Source: Gracilariopsis chorda (taxonomy: Eukaryota; Rhodophyta; Florideophyceae; Gracilariales; Gracilariaceae). Taken from it: DNA of 64,000 nucleotides. The stretch is from NCBI GenBank assembly GCA_003194525.1, contig NBIV01000022.1, positions 62,001 through 126,000 on the forward strand. Reading direction: 5' to 3'. Of the stretch, positions 42,932-54,369 are shown in pieces. The number at the start of each line of letters is the position of its first letter. The stretch's first letter is position 1. The notes below the pieces were generated by a model. The model did not search any database. It worked only from the letters and a program-made list of their open reading frames with translations, and was not told the origin of the DNA. The position numbers were made by a program, and so were the translations under genes.

Positions 42932-43940
42932 TTGACTGATGGGAGGAGTTGCGCCACAAATTGGCTTTGCACGCCCCTGTTTGCGCATTAAAAACATTCA
43001 GCAGCAGCAGCAGCAAAGCGTTCAGTTAATTAGCTGCTGCTGCTGCAAGTTGACTGTGCAATGGCTGCTGAATGGCTTGCAATACAATCAGATTGTAGTG
43101 CCAGCCACTCAGTAGCAGAAACCCGACGGTTCATTCCGACACGTGGCAAATTTGCACTGCGCCAGTGCAGTGCATTCCGACACGTGGAAAGCTGCACTGC
43201 GCCAGTGCAGTGTATACTGAAGTTACATTGCAGACATGCCTGCAACAGAGGTATATACTGCACTGGCACTGTGCCAAATGCATCTCGCTCGCTGACCCTA
43301 ACCACTATTTTGCATCCCATTCAGGCTTGGCCAATAGCGCGATGTCGTAACCTGGTCTCCTGCTACAACAGGCATTGCAGCATCGTTGTACGAAGGTGGC
43401 GGCACTTTCCATAGCATGATCGGACTGGGTGTACCTGATAGGGAGAGCACAAGCAGCATTACAGCCACTTTATCAAAGTACGGTCCCCGATCTCAACTTA
43501 CAGAACTGCTATGCAAATTACAACTGTTGGTCCTGGATGAGGCGTCCATGCTCTCACGAAAGGTCTTTGAGCTCATGAATGCGTTGCTCAAAGATCTTCG
43601 CTGCACTGGAATGGAAAACTCGCCTCCGTTTGGGGGCTTGACCATCGTTCTATCTGGCGACTACTCCCAGCTGCTTCCAGTTGTGCCGCAAGTATACATG
43701 GATGCTGCGCTGAGTGGAAATGTGAGACGAGTGTACACAAACATTCTCAACAAATTGCCATGGAAGAGTGATCTGTGGACATTGTGCTCGGTTCAAGTGC
43801 TGTACCTCACGGAACAAGTACGCCAAGCCAATGACGGAATTTGCGTCGGTGTTACGTTCCAATGCACGGAACACAATATCCCATACCGCTACACTACCAC
43901 TCAGATCTACCGGTGGCGTGCAAACAAAATCCCCAAAAAA
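42932..43940 (+). mobile_element. Helitron H2, internally deleted
   Basis: The 5' end (TTGACTGATGGGAGG, CAG tract, GCACTGCGCCAGTGC hairpins, leader to GTCGTAACC at about 43,352) is followed directly by helicase sequence from about 43,362. Everything between, including Rep, is missing. The helicase piece breaks off near 43,925 and another 5' end module begins. Confidence 0.75.
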
Positions 43941-43970
43941 CCCCTAAAACCACTCAGCAGCAGCAGCTAG
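43386..43970 (+). pseudogene. Helitron H2 PIF1-type helicase fragment
   Basis: The frame covers helicase motifs II and III and part of IV: LLVLDEASMLSRKVFELMNAL, then LSGDYSQLLPVVPQV, then YLTEQVRQANDG. Walker A is absent because the deletion starts after it. Beyond about 43,845 the frame slips relative to H1, and it ends in transposon end sequence. It preserves NALLKDLR, which is lost in H1. Confidence 0.8.
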
Positions 43971-44850
43971 CTTGCGCGACACGTGGCTGGCGTGTTGCAC
44001 TGCGCCAGTGCAACAAAATTCCCAGATCATATATACTGCAATGACGCAGCGCAAAAAGCATCTCCCTTCGTGACCCTAACCACTATTTTCATCCCATTCA
44101 GGCTTGGCCAATAGCGCAGTGTCGTAACCGTTTGCTAGTTTGGGCACTGTTGCTGGCCTGTGACCTAGGCAAGACCGAGCTCGTGTGCAGTTCGCCATAA
44201 AAGTAACGCACTGAGTACCACGGATCTGTTAAAATTCAGGTGCTCCTCTGTGGTATACTAGTCGTTTGACAGCGATCAGGAAGTCTGAGGGATTCCCGGA
44301 CCTAATATTAGCTTTCTGTGCAGGGTTTGGGGCGGCCACCGTGTCGTACCTCTTGTGGCCGGAAAGCACACTTTGGTGCATGAGTAAAGAACGACCATTC
44401 CTTACAACCTGACGCGTGTTAAGCATCAAACGGCTTGAAAACTGGCTGGGCACACTCTGCCCATCATAATTCTACAGGAGTGTGTCGAGAGTCCCTGTGC
44501 TGCGCACAACTGCATCGAGTAATATAAGTCTTGCGGCAATTCATTTTTGATTGCTCATGCAAATAGACCCGGTGGGTGCAAAGCAACAAATTGCAACGCT
44601 TTTTTCACTTTCAACTTTGTGTTGTGTTGGAAATTATTGCGGAACCGTACCCACGTTTTTAACGGTGTAAGAAATGGATTTGATTGTTTCCTTTTTGTAA
44701 ATAAAATGACTCGAAGAGGTCCACTTCCGAACTATTGTGGGGCCAAACCGAACTCTAGAGGATCCAGAGCGAATTGTAGAGGTGCCAGAGTGAGTTCTGG
44801 AGGTGCCGCAGCGAATTCGGGAGGTGTCAGAGCAAATTCCGGAGTGGTTA
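43950..44850 (+). mobile_element. Third Helitron 5' end (H2b), truncated at an inverted junction
   Basis: It begins in a CAGCAGCAG tract and has the GCACTGCGCCAGTGC hairpin, the shared leader (CCCATTCAGGCTTGGCCAAT, TGTCGTAACC) and a heptad-repeat reading frame from ATG 44,706 (MTRRGPLPNYCGAKPNSRGS). At about 44,845 it stops within the repeats and joins the 3' part of H3, which runs the opposite way. Confidence 0.7.
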
Positions 44851-46376
44851 TGGGAAATGGCTTCAGGCAGCACTGAGTTGGCAATGGCCACGGGCATGTG
44901 ATGAATGGTGTGTGCTTTCGCGGATTTAAGCTGCGGGTCATGCAGAAACAGCACATGGTCGTTCCCTCGAACGCGCGACAATGCGACATACAACTGCCCG
45001 GCATAGGACAAGTTGGATCGCACATCCACAACCAAGCCATCCAAGGTCTTTTGTTGTCCATTTTGAGAGGTAGCTGCAAACGAGAGATAAATAGGGAACT
45101 GCCTTCAAATCATTCGATTGTATGCGGAAGATAACTCGAAGTCGATACGATGCAGGAGCTGTGGTTCCAGCACCGTCCGTTCTCGTCGCATTGAGCCACC
45201 TGCATCGTAAACTGATCAACGCACACGACTACGAACAGCTTTACATTGACCACAGCAGGATGCAGCACGTTCCGAATGACCATAACTGGCACACCAATCT
45301 TCAATTCCAAGTTATGAGGTAGTACTCCAGAAGGCGCATGCTGATATGCAAACTCGGGAACAAAAGTATTGGTGACGTCGGGCTCTGCTTTCTGTCCACC
45401 GTCAGGTTGTACGGTCATAGCTGACGAAAAAGTGAAGGGTTCACCAGGAAACAGATCGAGCGCTGCCGCATTTAGTTCGTTGACCAACTGGTTTATGGAC
45501 GCAATGAGCAGTTTGCTGAGGTCCACATCCTCCTTGCGTCGTGTTGTAAACCACTTCCACAGGAATCGGTAAGCGGTTTGCATGCCACCAGTAGATATGA
45601 GTGGTAGTGGAGCGTTGTTGGATATTTTGTTGTGGGAAATGGAATGTAACAGCTATGCAAGTGCCGGATCATCGGCTTGTCGTACTTGTTCGGTGAAATA
45701 GAGTACTTGAACCGAGCACAATGGCTACAGATCACTCTTCCATGGTGACTCGCTGAGAATGCTTGTGTACACTCGTCTCACATTTCGACTTGGATCGCCC
45801 TCCATGTACACATGCGACACCACTGCAATCAGCTGGGAGTAGTTGCCGTATAGAACGATGGTCAAACCCCCCAAACGGAGGCGGGGTTTCCCTTCCACTG
45901 CATCAAAGGTCTTTGAGCAACGCATCCATGAGTTCAAGGACCTTTTTTGAGAGCATGGAAGCCTCATCCAGGACGAGCAATTGTATTTCACGTAACTGTT
46001 TTGCACATTGAGATCGGGAACCATACTTTGACAAAGTGGCTGTAGTGTTGCTTGTGCTGTCCCTATCAGCTACACCCAGTCCGAGCAGGGTATTTAGAGT
46101 GCGGCCACTTTCGTACAACGAAGCTTCAATGCCTGTTGCAGCAGTCATCTTGGCGAGCATTCCTTCCGACTCAGCCATATCACGAAGGAGGTTGAGCATG
46201 TATGTCTTTCCGGTTCCTGCGGTTCCTTGCACAAAGAAAACGTTTTGAGAAGTGCTTGTTCGCTCCTGCATTGCCTGTCGTTGTTGCACTGCGGCAATGA
46301 CAGTGTCAATGACTTGTCTTTGGCGAGGTTTTAAGGTGGCGTACCTTGACTGCAAAGTTGACGAGTTTCGCACCAC
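44850..46376 (-). pseudogene. Helitron H3 PIF1-type helicase
   Basis: Motif I is VQGTAGTGKTYMLNLL (46,376-45,903 frame) and motif II is LVLDEASMLSKKVLELMDALL. A shift near 45,900 moves to the frame with GGLTIVLYGNYSQLIAVV, where the usual GDYSQ aspartate is Asn. The 45,110-45,583 frame covers the region between, and motif V-VI (DGLVVDVRSNLSYAGQLYVALSRVRGND) lies at 44,940-45,044. The last codons read out into antisense heptad repeat at the inverted junction. Confidence 0.8.
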
Positions 46377-46472
46377 CCGTGTGTCTTGAGTTGTTGTAGC
46401 TCAATTTGCCTAAGTCATTGCTGTTGCATCTTTCTGTAGGTGTTGTGAAAAGAAGCTGTGATCGCGTAGCAG

Positions 46473-48985
46473 TCATCCACCGTGTTGGTCTGAGATCTCC
46501 ACCACACGTCGAGACATTTCTTGCTTTCGTTGCTGCTCATCTCCTGTATGTATGTGGCTACATAGCGCCTCCCAGTTTTCCACGGCCATTTTCTCGGGGT
46601 CTACGCCTTGTCGGTATATTGTGACAACCAGACGTCCTACCTCAGAGGCCTTGCTGGGGATCTGGACTGCTTCTTGAAATGAAATATCAAACTCGGATCT
46701 ATCCGCAAGCAGTCTGCTTGCAATCGCCGTTTCACGATACGTTCCATACTGCTGTCCGTTGAAAGCCCTTGCATCTTCATAAGAGCTCGAGCCTTGATGC
46801 ATGAGCAGCAAGCAAAGAGCAAACAGCTCAATCTTGGACGGTGAAACACCTCTGATCCTTGTGACGCACTGCTCGTCTTCCGTGTGCTCTACCACGTACA
46901 TAGGTGTATCTCAGTTGTCTGTGGGCACCAAATTATCTCTCCAGTGTAGACAGATGCGATGCAGAAAGGAGCTGGTTTTGAACTCTCAGCAGAAACGTCG
47001 GCTCTCCTTCCAAGTGAATGGCCAATCGCTCTTCTTTTGGAACGATTTGCACATGTCGAAACTCAAATTCTCCATGCTGCGTTGACGGCGCCTACCACAC
47101 GCGCTCGCATGTATGCACACATGTCGTTCTGCACCTGCAGCTTTTGTTGATGCTCGTTCTCCGTGCCTGTCTCATTAGCATCACTCACATTGAGTACCAT
47201 CTCCTGCGCTTTGGGCTGTTTAAACGCGTACTTCATCAGATAAGCCACTGTGCCCCCTCCTTTCCTACGTTCTACGTTGCTATGAGAGCGGTAATGCTTG
47301 GTGAGAGTTGGGATGTACGGCAAAATGTTGAGGTCTTGTTGCCATCGTCTGCAGTAGATCACGCGAGTTGTGCCTTCTTCAATGCTAGGCTCCGGCACAA
47401 TCATGTTGCTGTTGTATCAAAACTTGCACAGCCCAGCGCACTTCCGGCAATAAGGGGAGTGGCAGTGACTGCGGATGGAACGAATGAGACCACGCAATGC
47501 GTCGTCTTCGCCTGGAAGGAGAATTTCTGCACGAATCAGCTCGTCGATCACATCAACGTCTTCAGTCACACCTTCTTCGAGCCACAAGAGCATGTGATGA
47601 TGAGAGACATTGCGTTCTTGACACTCAAGCTTTGATGCAAGCCCCAGGCACTTCATTCTAAACATGTGCTCCAAGTTCTTCTCCAGGTCCTTCATGAAGT
47701 CGTTTGCGTACTGTTTGTACACCATCGCAGTCAGATTGGGTCGGTCGAACGGTCAAGAGCGGTTACTCTGTCCCGTAAATGCGCTCCGATTGCTGGAGTC
47801 CATACCAAGGCACTGAATGTCCTCTCGCCAGATGTTTATGGTGATAGTAATGAAAAGTGAAAGTGGTCCTCTCTACACTACTATCGCTTGTACATACATG
47901 CGCTTGTTCTTCTACTACACTGCTGAGTTGACCGATTCATTGGGCAGAAACATGCGTCCCATTTTTGCGAACTGTGATGGTGACACATGACCTGTTTGCT
48001 GTTGTGCTTGCTGGATCTCTTGCTCTTGTACAATACTTGTCTGTTGTTCTCTCACCAGGAAACGCAGTAGCATTTCCCAAATGTTTTTGTGCGTGCGGAG
48101 CATCCACATCTGCATCAACGGTCCACTGCTTAGAAGGGTGTTGTCTGAGTACAGACGTCTCTTCGCGTTCTCAGCCCAGGTGAGCTTTCGCACATTCCAC
48201 TCGTTGACGCTGAGACCTAAGCTCTGCTGTGTGGAGGTCCTCGCATCCAGAAACAGGCCGATGTTAAACGGTTCGTCCTGATCATCGTACGGGTAGAGAG
48301 AAGGAAAATGCCCTTCTCTGCAAGCTTGGATGCTGGTTTTAGAAGTCGGTACCTTACTTGCGCATTGTTTGCAGCATTTGCAGTCGCACCTGCTCCAGCA
48401 CCAGCAGCACTCGTCATTGCAGCATGCTCTTCGGTTACAGTTCCTTCTACCAAGCACGGTATTTGACACTCAGTACTGGCCAGTCGGATCAACAGCAAGC
48501 GTTCTCGTCATGGTTGGCCCCCCACCAGAAACATCTACAGGGAGAGAGCCAGCACCTGCATGAGGAGCACTGACTGTAGCTCTTTGGTTTCGTTCGTATC
48601 CACATATGACTGCTCCTTTTTCCGCTGCTTGCACGCTGATATCCACGGCGGTCTCTGCATTTTGTTGTTGCTGTTGCGTGCTAAGCATGGATCGGTGACG
48701 CTCGTGCACGACGTCTGGCTTCGGCTGGATGACATCGTACTACTTGGGTACGATGTCTCTTACGTTGATGTCCTGAATGAACGCATGCAGATTGGTACGT
48801 GCATAGTGGTATGGATCAAAGGAAAGTGAGCCGGTACCCCACGGAAATCTGTACCGCGCGTTGTTCTGGTTCTGGGTCGGCAGAGCGAGAGCAGCGTTGC
48901 CCTCAAGTTTGAGAAAGGAAGGACCGCCTCCCGTCACATAAGTCATGTACATGAACGCTTGCATCGTCGCGAAAAGCGTATTCAA
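46473..48985 (-). pseudogene. Helitron H3 Rep (HUH/Y2) domain
   Basis: Successive minus frames correspond to H1 in order: NTLFATMQAFMYMTYVTGGG (48,740-48,985), PFNIGLFLDAR with KNIWEMLLRF (47,915-48,469), the HUH block NVSHHHMLLWLEEG (47,417-47,725; the preceding Pro is Ser here), the two-tyrosine block YLMKYAFKQPKAQ (47,063-47,404) and the post-Rep segment with TIYRQGVDPEKMAVENW (46,473-46,901). It keeps sense codons where H1 has stops at four positions, and has its own breaks elsewhere. Confidence 0.82.
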
Positions 48986-49069
48986 GTTGAGTAAATGGCT
49001 GTTAAAGGTTCTAAGCCTATAAAGACTGCGAACGAACTCGCTCTTAGGCCATCTGTGGAACGTGACGCC

Positions 49070-49423
49070 TCATCCTGACATACTTCTCATTCCCTGGCAC
49101 CCTCTAATGGTCTCTTTGCCAACCAAAACGCATGTGCAGTACTTGCAGCTATGAATTCTCAATGTCCAGTCCTGGTACGGGCAGGAGGAGAGCGTGTGTA
49201 CGTGCTTGCTGCATCTTCCGCATCGACTTTGACCCGCAGTTGAAAGCGTCTCAAACTCTACAACGCTTGCACGGTTGGTTGGATCATACCAAGCTTCATC
49301 TGCCATGGTATCCCATGCATAGTACACGCGATACAGTTCTCGATCTGGATTTCCAGCACACTGCATGATCTTCATATCAAGCTGCTGCCTCTTGCAAGTA
49401 GAAGGAAGCACGAGTGATCTCAT
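49070..49423 (-). pseudogene. Helitron H3 Cys-rich (zinc-finger-like) region
   Basis: The frame reads ELYRVYYAWDTMADEAWYD and VEFETLSTAGQSRCGRCSKH, then SSCPYQDWTLRIHSCKYC. The C-x2-C, C, C-x2-C spacing suggests a zinc-binding domain ahead of Rep, as seen in other Helitron proteins. It is open for 117 codons. Confidence 0.6.
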
Positions 49424-49601
49424 CCTCTTTAACTTCCATGGGAACTGGCATCTGCTCTTCTTGTTGTTCTGCTTGTGTCAGAGCAGGTTGCTTTGGCGTC
49501 TGTGAGGGGACGGGACTGATCTCATCCTCTTCCGCTTCCATCAAAATGGGCATCTGTTGTTCTTCATCAACATGCGGTAGAGATGGCTGCTGCGGCGGCT
49601 G

Positions 49602-50180
49602 TTAGGGAGCAGGACTGAACTCGCCCTCTTCCACTTCCATCGGAACGGGCATCTGTTCTTCTTCTTCAACTTGCAGCAAAAGACGTGAGTCTTTCTCCAC
49701 GGTTGTGTTGCCCTCACCATCGACAGCAGGCGCAAGCATTGGTGGGAAAAATGGCGGCTTAGGAGAGGAAGCTGGTCGTGATGTGGGCCTGGAACCACAT
49801 GCCCCAGCGACGCACGTAGGTGCAGGAGTACTTTTCTCCCCTTCCACGACTGGAACAATTGGTCCTTGCTCGTGCGCTCTGCTCTCGTTTACCTGCATCT
49901 CATCTGGAGCGGGAGGAACTGAGTGTCGTCCAGGTCGTCCAGCTTCTGGCCTTGCGCCTCCTGAGTTCACCCTGTTCCCTTCTAAATTTGCTCTGGCGCC
50001 GCCAGAAGTCGCTCTGGCCCCTCCCAAGTTGGCTCTGGCGCCTCCAGAATTTGCCCTGACACCTCCAGAATGTGCCCCAGCACCTCTGGAACTCGCTCTG
50101 GCACCTCCAGAACTTGCTCTGGTACCTCCAGAATTTGGTTTGGCCCCTCCGAAGTTCAGGCGTAGACCTCCACGTGTCAT
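49602..50180 (-). pseudogene. Helitron H3 N-terminal heptad and acidic protein region
   Basis: ATG at 50,178-50,180 opens MTRGGLRLNFGGAKPNSGG. About eleven x-N/S-S-G-G-A-R heptads follow, ending in SGGARPEAGRPGRHSV, then PPAPDEMQVNESRAHEQGP, then acidic EEEQMPVPMEVEEGEFSPA. The single frame proves that repeats and acidic part form one protein. It stops at 49,602. Further acidic repeats continue to about 49,420 after the break. Confidence 0.72.
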
Positions 50181-51160
50181 AGCAATTTACAAATATAAAA
50201 ACAATCAATTCTATTTTTCTAAACACATAAAACATTTGCCAGAGTTTCAGAATATCTTTCAAATATATAACTAAGTTGAAAGTGAAAAACACGTTGCAGC
50301 TTGTTGCTTTGCACCCACCGGGCGTAGTTGCATGAGCTATGAAAAATACTTGCTGCAAGAACTTTATTTGCCCGATGGAGTAGTGCGCTGCAAAGAGACT
50401 CTCGACACACTTCTGTTGTATTATGACGGGGGGAGTGTGCCCAACCGGTTTTCAAGCCGTTTGATGTTTAACCGGCGTCCAGTTGAAAGGAGTGGTCTGC
50501 TTTTACTCACGCAACGAAATGTACTTTCCGGTGCCAAAAGGTACGACACGGCAGCCGCTCCAGACCCGGCACAGAAAGGTTGTAATAGGTCCGGGAATCC
50601 ATCAGACTTCCTGATCGCTGTGAAACGACCAGTATACCACAGAGGAGCACCTGACCTTTCCCAGATCCGTGGTACTCAGTGGGTTACACTTCTGGTGACC
50701 TGCACACGAGCTCGGTCTTACCTAGGTCCCAGGCCAGCAACAGTGCCCAAAGTAGCAAAAGGTTACGACACTGCGCTATTCTCCAAGCCCGAATGGGATG
50801 CAAAATAGGGGTTAGGGTCAGCAAGGATGCTTTTCGCACTGCGCCGGTGCAGTATATATGCTCTGTGCATTGTTTTGCACTGGCACAGTGCAACATGCCA
50901 GCCACGTGTCCCACGAGCCAGCTGCTGCTGCTGAGTGGTTGGCACTGCAGTCATTTACTGTAGTTGCAGCCACTCAGCATCAGAAGCACTCAAAAGGGAG
51001 CAGCATGCAGCATTAGCCAATGAGATGTACGCTTTGCTGCTGCTGCTGCTGAAGTTGGTGAGTGAAAGGGGGTACTGCGCCAAGAGAGGATTTTGCACGC
51101 GCGTAAGGGGGCGTGCATGCTTGTTTATTGGGGCAACGCCTCCCGTCAACCAACAACACC

Positions 51161-51600
51161 CCCCTCATACATGAACAAATAATTAAGATTCAGGGTGTTG
51201 AGACATGTAGAAGCGGTCCTCGGTCACGGGCGGGGCTGCGTGCCGCTGAATGAGGGTGACTTTGGGGGATCTGCAGGCCGTTTCTGCTCGTTACCGCTCG
51301 CAAAAGGCCTGCAAACCAATGAGGGCTGCGACAATGAGAGTTACTATGGAATAGAGTTGAAACTGAGCGCAAGTAGAGGTGCCCTTTGGCCACGGGCGGC
51401 GCTGTGCCCCGCTGAATAGGGGTGGCTTTGGCGGATCTGCAGGCCGCTTTTGCTCGTTAACGCTCGCAAACAGGCTGCCTACACATGAGGACCGTGGCGC
51501 TGAGAGTGTTTATGGAGTAGAGTTGCAATCGAGCGCCCGCGCGATTGTGATTGGCGGGCACTGCAGTTGTGCATGGAGAGTAAAGGGGGGGGTGCAGAAA
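51161..51600 (-). mobile_element. Helitron end unit N4, head to tail with H3
   Basis: On the minus strand this piece ends in the CAACACC...GGGGGGTGTTG hairpin that abuts H3's start, the same joint as H1/N1 and N3/H2. Upstream it contains two successive copies of the module GCCTGCAGATCCCCCAAAG / AGCGGCACGCAGC (about 51,225-51,290 and 51,405-51,470). It is truncated near 51,590, where unique sequence begins. Confidence 0.6.
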
Positions 51601-51882
51601 TGTGTGGACGCGACGATAATACTTGGACGTTGAAATGTCATCCAAAGTTGAGCTTTTCGCTATTTTAAGAAGCTGGAATACAGATAAGTGGTAGAAAGTC
51701 AAAACTTTCTCAACATCCTAATAGGCTCACCATTCGATTCAGCATCACTCAAAACAGTTTTGGCGCGCATTCTGCGAGATTCAAATGAGGTAATATGCAA
51801 CTGTATGCAAATCCTTACCATTGGGCAACTACACTCAACGGCATTCTCATCGCCAACCTCGTTCCAAGCTCCTCCCAAGAAA

Positions 51883-54225
51883 ATGGCGAAACCAGTTAAG
51901 GAGTTCCGCGAGACCCTTATTCCAAGAGCTATTGCTGCCGTAGCAGACGAGCGTCCCTATCGCACAGTTGCACGCGAGTTCGGCCTGGCGCGCGTCACTC
52001 TGCACTACCGCCTAAAGCACTTTCAAAACTCCCGACCTGGGCGGCGTTGAGGCATCACAGATGAAGAAGAGGAGACAATTGTGTGCTTTTTTCTGCGGTT
52101 CGCTGCACGCGGAACAGCGTCAACCAACCATCGCTTACGAGAAGCTGTACGAACATTTTGCCAAGCTCTCTCTCACGAACGCTTAACTAAGTTGCCCTTC
52201 AACCACACCACTGTCTCCGATTATTATATGCAATCATTTCACAAACGCCATATGCCAAGATTGTCTTTCGTTCGCGCCCTTTTGCAAGAAAACAAGCGCT
52301 AAAAATCAGTCAATGGCGAAACAATAACAAATCATTTTGACACACTCAGGAAGATTATCAAGGACTGCGACATCGACGTTTCACAAATGTTCAATGTCGA
52401 CGAGGTCGGTGTAACCCCGGACTAGGAAGTACCTGGTGTGACTTCGCAGCGCAGGCTGTTCCCGCGTAATGGCTCGCAGGACATGGTCATGAATGAATTT
52501 ACCTACAAACATAGAGTGACTATGATGCCTGTTGTAAGTTCCACTGGAGACCTCGGCCCTCTTCTCTTCGTTGTCAAAGGAACCCGTATTCCTTATCGTA
52601 CAGTTCTGCGTGATGGCATTACACACCAGGAAATACAAGTGACGAATCTATCTCGCGGTTTGGTGGTGGCTACTGTGGTAGAACGACCGTACGGGCGTCA
52701 GATCATGACGGACGACAGCGAACACCGATGCGCGATGACGTGGGAGACCAGTCGGTGGACAGATGGCAAGAGTGCACCTGACCGGCACGGTGCACCTTGG
52801 GACTGTTGGGCCGGGATACACGTGTCCGACCGGAAGGAAGGGCACGCGTGCCTGCAAGACCCTAGATAGTTTTTAAATATTTTTTAGGTAGTACGTACGC
52901 AGGCCCGCCATTGGCCCATATCTGCTGAGGTGCTTCGTCGCCGAGGTGCACCTCGGGGCCGGTGGGTCTACTTAGGATGACAGTACCCCCTGACCCTCAT
53001 GAAAGAGTAAAGGTAGACGTCATCCCACCAAACGGACTAGTTTCTTGTTCTAGTTGGCGAGACAGACTGCCCACTAGCTTGTACTACTACTCCGCACGCT
53101 AAACCACGAGCGGTACACGACCGTCAACACTCTACAGGTGCTCCCTGACCATGCCTGATGCAGTTGCCGGTCTGCTTCCGCAGGCCTCGACCGGCGTCTC
53201 CTGACTTCTACTGTTAGGATCACCGAGCCCATCTTCCGCCCGGGCTTTCTAGGAAATCCTTCTACTGACCGCTGAGGCACGTCCGACCGGTCAGCATCTT
53301 GTGCTAAAGCATTGCGCTTCCTACAGCTAGAAGAGTCGAAAATGGTTGGGCTGACAGCGTTAACTTTCGTGCATGGGGGGACAGGTTTTTAGACTACTCA
53401 AAGGATTTAACGGCGAATGGAAGGAAGGTCTTGCTAATTTACGACGCGTATCGGGCGCCCATATCGCTTGAAGTTCTTGATACTTTTCATCAGAACAACA
53501 TCATTGTGTACATACTTCCAGCACACACTTCCGGAAAAACTCAGCCGCTAAGTACGGTTATGTTTTCATCATTCAAATACCACTTGAATCGCCTCATTGC
53601 CGCATTTCGCTTAGCCACCGCCACAGTGGGATTGATATGTTTTGTTTTACTGCCTTGATACGCGAAGCATATCATTGTTTCTTTATTAGAGAGGTTACCA
53701 CGTCAGGGTTTTGCCGTGCTGGACTGTGGCGTTTGTCTCTGGAAAGTTTACTGAGTGTGCCGCGGCCTGCTACATCTACTACGGACAGTGTACTTTCTTT
53801 GGACGATCTGGAAGGATTATTTATGCAGCGATGCGCAGAATAGAGGGACGAAGTTCTCCGCTCTCATTTGCAGATGTTGGATTGCGGCTACGTTGATACA
53901 AGTAATGGTTGTATTGTGACCCCAGAAAAAAGGTTCTGGAAATGGCGCAAGCCAAACGCGCCATTGATATTGCGAAGCGCACTGCCGAGCATCGAAAAGA
54001 GCTTGCACGTTTGCCAGTGGCTGATCAACGACTACAGCTACACCTACAAGCTTCTGCGCGTTTCGAAACTGAACGGGATAAGTCAGAGCACTTCTCTCCC
54101 GGATAAGCATCGAACGCTATCGTGAGCGACAGCGGCCGATGTCGTTCAAGCGTGCGATTGCCAGGCTTCAAACAACTGCAAAAAAGCAGGTGTTTGCATG
54201 AAGTGTGCAGCTTTATATGTATCAA
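51883..54225 (+). pseudogene. Second pogo/jerky-like transposase, split by a solo LTR
   Basis: ATG 51,883 opens a helix-turn-helix start (RAIAAVADERPYRTVAREFG). The CENP-B-like HTH follows at 52,081-52,302 (HRLREAVRTFCQAL), then the first catalytic block MFNVDEVGVTPD (about 52,389-52,424). In-frame stops lie at 52,048-52,050, 52,300-52,302 and 52,423-52,425. At 52,673 the frame meets an inserted LTR and resumes in the same register at 53,326 with RVENGWADSVNFRAW. Block two is LLIYDAYRAP (about 53,425-53,455). Block three, HTSGKTQPLSTVMF, has Ser where the family has the third Asp. A shift near 53,630 leads to the tail (SGFCRAGLWRLSLE) and a basic coil (AKRAIDIAKRTAEHRKE). Inactive. Confidence 0.8.
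52674..53325. mobile_element. Solo LTR, 652 bp, inside the second pogo-like transposon
   Basis: The insert begins TGTGGTAG and ends CTTCCTACA, so it has TG...CA ends. It is flanked by GCTAC (52,669-52,673) and GCTAG (53,326-53,330), a 5-bp target duplication with one difference. It has no coding capacity. Host transposase reading resumes on the far side. This is what remains when two LTRs of an element recombine. Family (gypsy or copia) is not determinable. It looks whole as a solo LTR. Confidence 0.72.
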
Positions 54226-54369
54226 ATAAAGTTCATTTTACTGGGCCGATGCGCCGTGGCTGGCCGACCTTTGTCCACTTTTTTCGTCACTCGGGGGTTG
54301 GCTGGCGTTTTGAACGTTACGATTTTGTTTTCTGGCCTCAGACTGTCTTGTTGCGTGGGATGAATAATG

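Larger units (their letters stand above)
44850..51160 (-). mobile_element. Helitron H3, inverted copy lacking its 3' end
   Basis: Read on the minus strand from about 51,160 the order matches H1: GGGAGGCG stem-loop, CAG tract, GCACTG hairpins (50,838-50,890), leader, heptad/acidic protein, Cys-rich region, Rep and helicase. The 3' end is cut off about a dozen codons before the helicase stop, at the junction with H2b. The genes are interrupted by several stops and shifts. About 6.3 kb. Confidence 0.82.
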
